Part shown: piece after piece, positions 59,271 through 64,000 of the stretch
How positions within the stretch are numbered: position 1 is the first letter of the stretch
Layout: every line of letters starts with the position of its first letter
Program-made: the position numbers and the translations under genes
NCBI RefSeq assembly: GCF_011745365.1
Contig: NW_024468911.1
Coordinates: forward strand, 862,759 to 926,758
DNA: 64,000 bases
Reading direction: 5' to 3'
Origin: Cryphonectria parasitica EP155
Taxonomy: Eukaryota; Ascomycota; Sordariomycetes; Diaporthales; Cryphonectriaceae
The notes under the pieces: generated by a model
The model's database searches: none
Told to the model about the DNA's origin: nothing
What the model saw: only the letters and a program-made list of their open reading frames with translations

Positions 59271-60564
59271 TCAGTCATCGATGGGGAGCACCACTCGTGT
59301 TCCGTCACGGATGCCAGCTAAGCAGATCAGCATCTGAGGCACAAAGATATTCCCTAACATGGCAAGAGGAGAAGGAGGGGGGGGGGCGTTGACAAAGGAA
59401 TTGCCCGTCCAACATACCTGCAAGATAGTCGACAACCTCGTCATAATTTTTGCACACTGGAGAAAAGGGACAAGTCAACAATCAAAGAGTCGATCAGTTA
59501 GAAAGGTAGGACAAAAGTCGGGTTTCCGTACCATGAACTCCATTCCATCCTCCATCGAGCGGCCCAAGGTCCGCTCCATCCGATGCCGAGTGCGGCTCAA
59601 GCGCTACGTCGCCCGTACACATTGCCGCCTGGCGAATGTAGTCGATACAATGCATAAAGTGGGTATGCAGGCCGTCATCGATTTCCTCGGACCTGTTCTC
59701 TCGGAGGGTCGAGTATATTCTTCCCATCATAAACTTCATTATATGACTTTCTGTTAGCCACTTCAGATCTACATCTACCGTTTCACCTTGACTAGACTTA
59801 CAAGACAGTGCAGCTGGTGCGTCATGGAATCTGCCGAAAAGATGGTCCCCGCCTCGCCTGTTGGGCCCCCGGGAGGCGATACGTCCGCTGATTCGGCCGA
59901 GAATCCAATTAGAAAATCACTGCTTACTTAGGCAATAATAACAAGACGGGGAGGGGGGAAGAGTAAGAAAGAAAAGAAAAAAGAAAAAAAAAAAGGTAAA
60001 AAGACCAGGGGGAACGGGCTTACAAGGCAACATTGTGTTCCACTTCGCCACCAGAGCATCAGAAAACCACTCCGACGTATTGGTTGGCACGAACGATGCG
60101 TCTGCATTCCATTTCACAACGTTCACCGCAACTGATCGTCTCAATCTTTTTTAGCTTTTGCTCTGTTGGGGGGGGGGGGGGTTTTCTCGGCAAGACAGAT
60201 AGAGAATTAAGATGGGCCGAGGAAGCGACTCACTCTCATGGCTCGAAGCAGAGAAATCCCCGCCGATTTGCCTGTTGCTGCTCGTCGTCGGCTGGTGCAG
60301 AGGCCCTCTGAACAACAGAAGCAGTAATAACACCGTTATCACTACCAGTAACGACATGTCGATGATCCACCGATATGATTTGAGTATGAACAGAATTCCG
60401 CTCCGAGGCTGGGCCCATCTGCTGGCACGTCCGCCATCTTCTTCTTCGCAGCGCCAGTGTTTCTCTTGCTGGCCGTCTTCCACGTCGGTCTCGGAGAGGA
60501 ACTCCTCGCGGTCGGCGTCCTCGGCGCTCCAGATGGTCTCGTATTTGCTAGCTTTGTGATCCAT
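59271..60564 (-). CDS. UstYa-family (DUF3328) protein
   Basis: Six minus-strand exons (60564-60234, 60131-60024, 59926-59802, 59760-59532, 59456-59418, 59317-59271) give 292 residues. Architecture is that of UstYa/DUF3328: a charged cytosolic N-terminus, one TM helix at about residues 66-85 (WIIDMSLLVVITVLLLLLLF), then a lumenal domain. Both HxxHC motifs are intact: HQLHC at 183-187 and HFMHC at 222-226, the latter followed by IDYIRQAAMC and DVALEP, which are family hallmarks. Further matches are DGGWNGVHVCKNYDEVVDYL and the short tail GIRDGTRVVLPIDD. UstYa-type proteins act in oxidative cyclisation or related steps in ribosomally made cyclic peptides and in other fungal metabolites. The downstream partner is an FAD monooxygenase 0.9 kb away on the same strand. 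Introns 1 and 5 contain 14- and 10-base C runs on the sense strand. Exons 5 and 6 are very short, so automated models may miss the C-terminus. Confidence 0.88.
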
Positions 60565-61306
60565 TTTTCCCGCCTTGTTTTCTTCTTGATCTGTCGTTCG
60601 CTGTGGGTGATTAATGAGGTCGGGTAAGGGACTTGCTGTCGAGTTGATTGGGGAAAAGCTACCAGCAGCTTGCTTTGGGGGAGATGCAAAAACAATAGAC
60701 CCGGGACGAGGGAAATTCAAGCAGAGAAAGAGAAATCAAAAACATTCGAGAAACACACAAAGAGCTCATACTCCCCTCTCACTGATATAATTCAGACGGA
60801 CGAGCCCATGTTGTCTATAGAGGAAATCACACACGCTTGGCAATCTGTAACGAGGGCCCTGCAAGTTCCCTTCCTCGCGTTTGAGAAAGCTGCTGAGACG
60901 ACATGGAGCCAAGCACAGAGGACATGGTCTAGGATGAGGCGGGTTTACGCCATGGGTTTGTAGAATGAGCGGAGCCCCACACACTTGCAGTCCGTCTCGT
61001 CCGTCGCAGAATTTTGCTGGTTGCGATGGCATTTTTCCTTCAGGAGGCGTCTTGGGTTTCATGTGCCGCTGGGGTGTTTGAGCCAGCTGCTGGCGGCCAA
61101 AACGTGTCTGTCGGCTAAACCTGTTTGGTAATATTGTTGTACGCCGCTGTTACAGTGCAATGCGGTCATGGTGATGGATTGCTTCTTGATTTCTCATCCT
61201 TTCTTTTCTCTGATTGAGAGAAACAATCAAGAAATCTGAGCAAAAGCGAAACATTCTTAAAATCGTGCTCAGATGGTATCAATTACTACATTTTCAAGTG
61301 CTGGCG

Positions 61307-61350
<44 letters not shown>

Positions 61351-61485
61351 ACAGGTCTCAGTGTGACCGCTCGAATCATCGATGTAACCATGTAATGAAC
61401 TATCACCTAATATTCATAACCATGGACTCTTCGACACATCGGTGACTGAAAACATCAAGCTTCAAAACTAGGACGACCATACGGA
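60565..61485. other. Intergenic region, UstYa promoter and FAD-monooxygenase 3' end
   Basis: About 920 bases. It holds the promoter of the UstYa-type gene and a GC/CA alternating repeat (61304-61350). A 51-codon frame beginning with ATG at about 60810 on the + strand has no recognisable domain. Confidence 0.5.
61304..61350. repeat. GC/CA alternating purine-pyrimidine repeat
   Basis: A run of 47 alternating bases, GC units turning into CA units, between the UstYa-type gene and the FAD monooxygenase. It is a microsatellite with high potential to form Z-DNA. Confidence 0.9.
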
Positions 61486-62944
61486 TCACCCTTTCAACGG
61501 CTTGTTCCTCCAGTTAAACCACAGAAAAAAGACGGCCGCCTTAAAGAAGGAGAACCAAGTTCCTCGCGTGAATTCCGACATGAACCTGCTCAGCAATGTG
61601 ACGCGCTTCGCCTCGCGACAAGTCTCGCGGTCCCACGCCTCAACAGACTTCTTGCCCTGCAGGACCTCGGCGAGCGTCAGGCAGTGTGCGGCGGCCTGGT
61701 CGGTGGCGCGCCCGATGTTGGGCCGGTAGGAGGCCAGGGCGTCGCCGACGAGGATCACGTGGCCCTCGCAGAAGCTTGCCTGGCTGCCCAGGGCCTCGAA
61801 GATCTTGGTGACGAACGGGGTGGGCGACTTGGTCAGAAGTTCTGCGAAGGGGGGGATCATACGCTGCACGAGGGCGCTGCGGCGGGTCTCCCACACGATT
61901 GGGTTGGCGAGCCCCTGTGGGATGGTCCGTTGGGCTCTGCGGCCGTGGATGTCGGTGAAGATGGCCTCCTCTTCTGGCGAGCCTTCCTTGAGGTCCTGGT
62001 AGAGGAGCCAGTTGAGTAGCAGTTCGCCTGACTCAAAGCTGCCGTGATCGGTGGGGATGACATAGCTGGGACAGGTGTTAATTTTCAAGCATCCAGATCC
62101 ACCAGGCTACTATGCAGACAATGAGGAAGAAAAAAGAAGACATGGATGGGTATCATCACAAAATAGAAACCTGCATCGGAGTCCCATCAACATACCACAA
62201 GATGTATGACTTATTTCCCAACAAGTCAAAACAGATGCCATTAAGGAAGAAGTCGGCCGTCTCCTTGGACACATCTCTCACAGGCACCGATCCTCGCCAA
62301 GCAAAGTAGCCAGCGTAGTTCTCTGGCTCAGCCTGCGGAGCCTGCACCAGCTTTCGGACCGTCGAGTGGTTCCCGTCGGCGCCGATGACGAGCTCGGAGG
62401 ACAGGGACCCTTCCTTGCCTGTCGCGTCGACATAATCGAGGCTGACCAGGCCGTCGGCATACTGCATGCCCGTCACCCGCTTCCCCGTCAGATACTGAAC
62501 CTGTCCATCGCTGGGCCTCGCGGCCGGAGGGTCCGGACACGCTTTGGAGACGTAGCCGTCGAAGTTGGCCCGCAGGATGCGGTACACATAGCCCCAGTTG
62601 GTCCAGTACCTGGTGGCCGTGCTGCTGCTGTAGACTTTGGGACGCGTGCGGAGGGACCAGTGCATGGCCTGCGACTGGAACGCGAGCCGCGCGCCTGTGA
62701 TGTCGTTCTGGCGCAGGAACTTGTTCACATTGTCGCTGATCTGGATGCCGGCGTTGTGGCTGGACCGCTCCTCGTTGACGTCTTGTTCGAGGATGGTGAC
62801 GTTGACGCCCTGGCGCTTGAGATAGAGACCGTGGATGAGTCCACTGAGGGAGCCACCGACCTAGAAATGGTGGTGGTATCAGATAGACAGTGAGGATAGT
62901 GTGGCATGGGTTGAGAGGCTTACAATGACAGCTGAGGTCAGCAT
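61486..62944 (-). CDS. FAD-dependent monooxygenase
   Basis: Three minus-strand exons, 62944-62924 (7 codons), 62860-62196 and 62065-61486, give 421 residues. The first exon ends MLTSAVI and joins VGGSLSGLIHGLYLKRQ, which completes the N-terminal Rossmann FAD-binding motif (GGSLSG, residues 9-14). VIGADGNHSTVRK (GADG at 167-170) is the central motif of class A hydroxylases, and VGDALASYRPNIGRATDQ (GDA at 336-338) is the second FAD contact. The order and spacing fit 2,6-dihydroxypyridine- or salicylate-hydroxylase-like enzymes. A C-terminal hydrophobic stretch, WFSFFKAAVFFLWFNW, may anchor it to a membrane. Expected chemistry is NAD(P)H- and O2-dependent hydroxylation or epoxidation of an aromatic or polyketide-like substrate; the substrate is unknown. 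Exon 2 ends at the strong GTATGT donor (62195), not the weaker GTTTCT 20 bases later, since only this keeps the frame. Neighbour to a UstYa gene, so a metabolite-tailoring role is inferred. Confidence 0.9.
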
Positions 62945-64000
62945 CTTTATTGTTTTGTGTGCTGAGGGGCTTGCAGATGTTTGTGGAAGAAAAGACAGAG
63001 GTGCAGCGAAACTGCTTCATTCAATTGATGGATGCTTTCCAGTCAGTATCAATACTCTCTCGGCACGAGACTGCACGAGACTGCAGACAACGAGGATCAA
63101 TTCATAAGACCAGGGGCACTTTTCAGCCCCCAGCCGTTGGCAGTCTTGTCAGCTTCCCTCACATGCAATGCTGTGCTGGAAGTGATAAAGAAGTTTCAGA
63201 AGAGATAAGTTCACTGTTTGTTTTTGGTCTGTAAAAATGTAGTAAGTTGTACTCCTGAGTCACTGTTGTTTGATTGGAATTGGATGAAGATCAAGTAGTC
63301 ACTGGTCAGTTGATGGTGTGATTATGGTTTGGATTTATATGAAATCCATGCTGACAGGCGAGCGCAGCTGAATCACAGGTCAGCTGAAAGGTGAGGGTAT
63401 AATACCTGAATGGGTTATCTAAGAAACTAGGGGACTAACCTACTGTAGCATGGGGTAATTCCTAGCCTAAGCCTTGGACTGTGTGGCGCCGGTGAGGACC
63501 TCAGGGGCAAGTGAACTTTGATCGAACAACAACAAAATCAGCCCTCAAGAGTTGCAGAGGCCCACAAAAGACAGGTCAATTGATGAATTGATTAGATAGA
63601 GAATGTTTATCTTGAACCAACTAAAGTGTCCATTAAAAAGTACAGATCAGAACTCGGTCTGTTGGGACCTTGCTTTGCTTTACTTACTCACAGTGTGTTG
63701 GTTCATATGTTAATACAGTAATGCAACCTCCTCTCCCCCTTGAATCCGAACTATGAATTGCTTTCTTGCTGTCTGTACAGCATCTAATCACTATGTATGA
63801 AATTATCGAGTTCGCATGCCTTGGCGGTCTGGAATAATACGCCCCGAGCCAGGCACCGAAAACCATTCCGAGTATACAGACATAATATTCGATTTGCCCA
63901 ACAAGATAATCCGAGGTCGCACTCGCGCACGAATTCACCGCGTATTTCGGCGATTAAATATGTAGTATGATCTTCTCTCTGATGAGGGTGGCATGATTCT
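62945..64000. other. Right-edge intergenic region
   Basis: About 1 kb beyond the FAD monooxygenase start, holding its promoter. No supportable gene; the frame at 63684-63938 (minus strand) has a hydrophobic patch but no recognisable family. A neighbour of the UstYa/monooxygenase pair may start just outside the window. Confidence 0.5.

Noticed and set aside
57331..64000. Search for a RiPP precursor near the UstYa gene (signal peptide, repeated core, KR sites)
   Set aside because: No frame on either strand shows a signal peptide with repeated segments; a precursor, if any, lies outside the window.
1..64000. CRISPR arrays, rRNA genes, transposons with terminal repeats
   Set aside because: No spaced direct-repeat array, no rRNA-like sequence and no transposase or reverse-transcriptase motif was seen in any frame.

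Overview
The window reads as a nuclear chromosome segment from a filamentous ascomycete (Pezizomycotina; a Sordariomycete is my best guess, held loosely). The evidence is genes split by short GT-AG introns, a Medusa-type conidiation regulator, a pectin lyase, a CBM1-tailed family-18 chitinase, a fungal rhodopsin-domain membrane protein and a UstYa/DUF3328 protein. These families occur together only in that group. I rebuilt 13 protein-coding genes by joining exons at splice sites that keep the frame; each spliced model sums to a whole number of codons. I found no tRNA, rRNA, CRISPR array or recognisable transposon.

Left arm (1-10.8 kb): a CCCH zinc-finger protein with a DUF7923-like domain (+), a secreted pectin lyase (+), a YAT-family amino-acid permease (-), and a secreted GH18 chitinase with a C-terminal cellulose-binding module (-). 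Middle (10.8-38 kb): a very gene-poor stretch with one confident gene, a MedA/Acon-3/Acr1-type developmental regulator (-) at 19.2-22.5 kb. It is flanked by about 8.4 kb downstream and about 15.5 kb upstream with no convincing gene. The first 4 kb or so upstream are strongly pyrimidine-rich on the medA sense strand, and this bias flips near 26.7-27.2 kb.

Right arm (38-64 kb): a small one-TM protein (+), a second YAT permease (-), a GYF-domain protein of the Smy2/PERQ type (+), a TTC27/Emw1-type TPR protein (+), a seven-TM rhodopsin-domain protein (+), a BTB/POZ-like protein (-), then a UstYa-family protein (-, six exons) beside an FAD-dependent monooxygenase (-).

Housekeeping genes (GYF, TTC27, small membrane protein) are mixed with genes for life on plant or fungal polymers (pectin lyase, chitinase, amino-acid permeases) and for development (medA). 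The best candidate for an undescribed system is the UstYa/FAD-monooxygenase pair at the right edge. It looks like the edge or a minimal core of a secondary-metabolite locus, but no precursor peptide or backbone enzyme is visible before the window ends.
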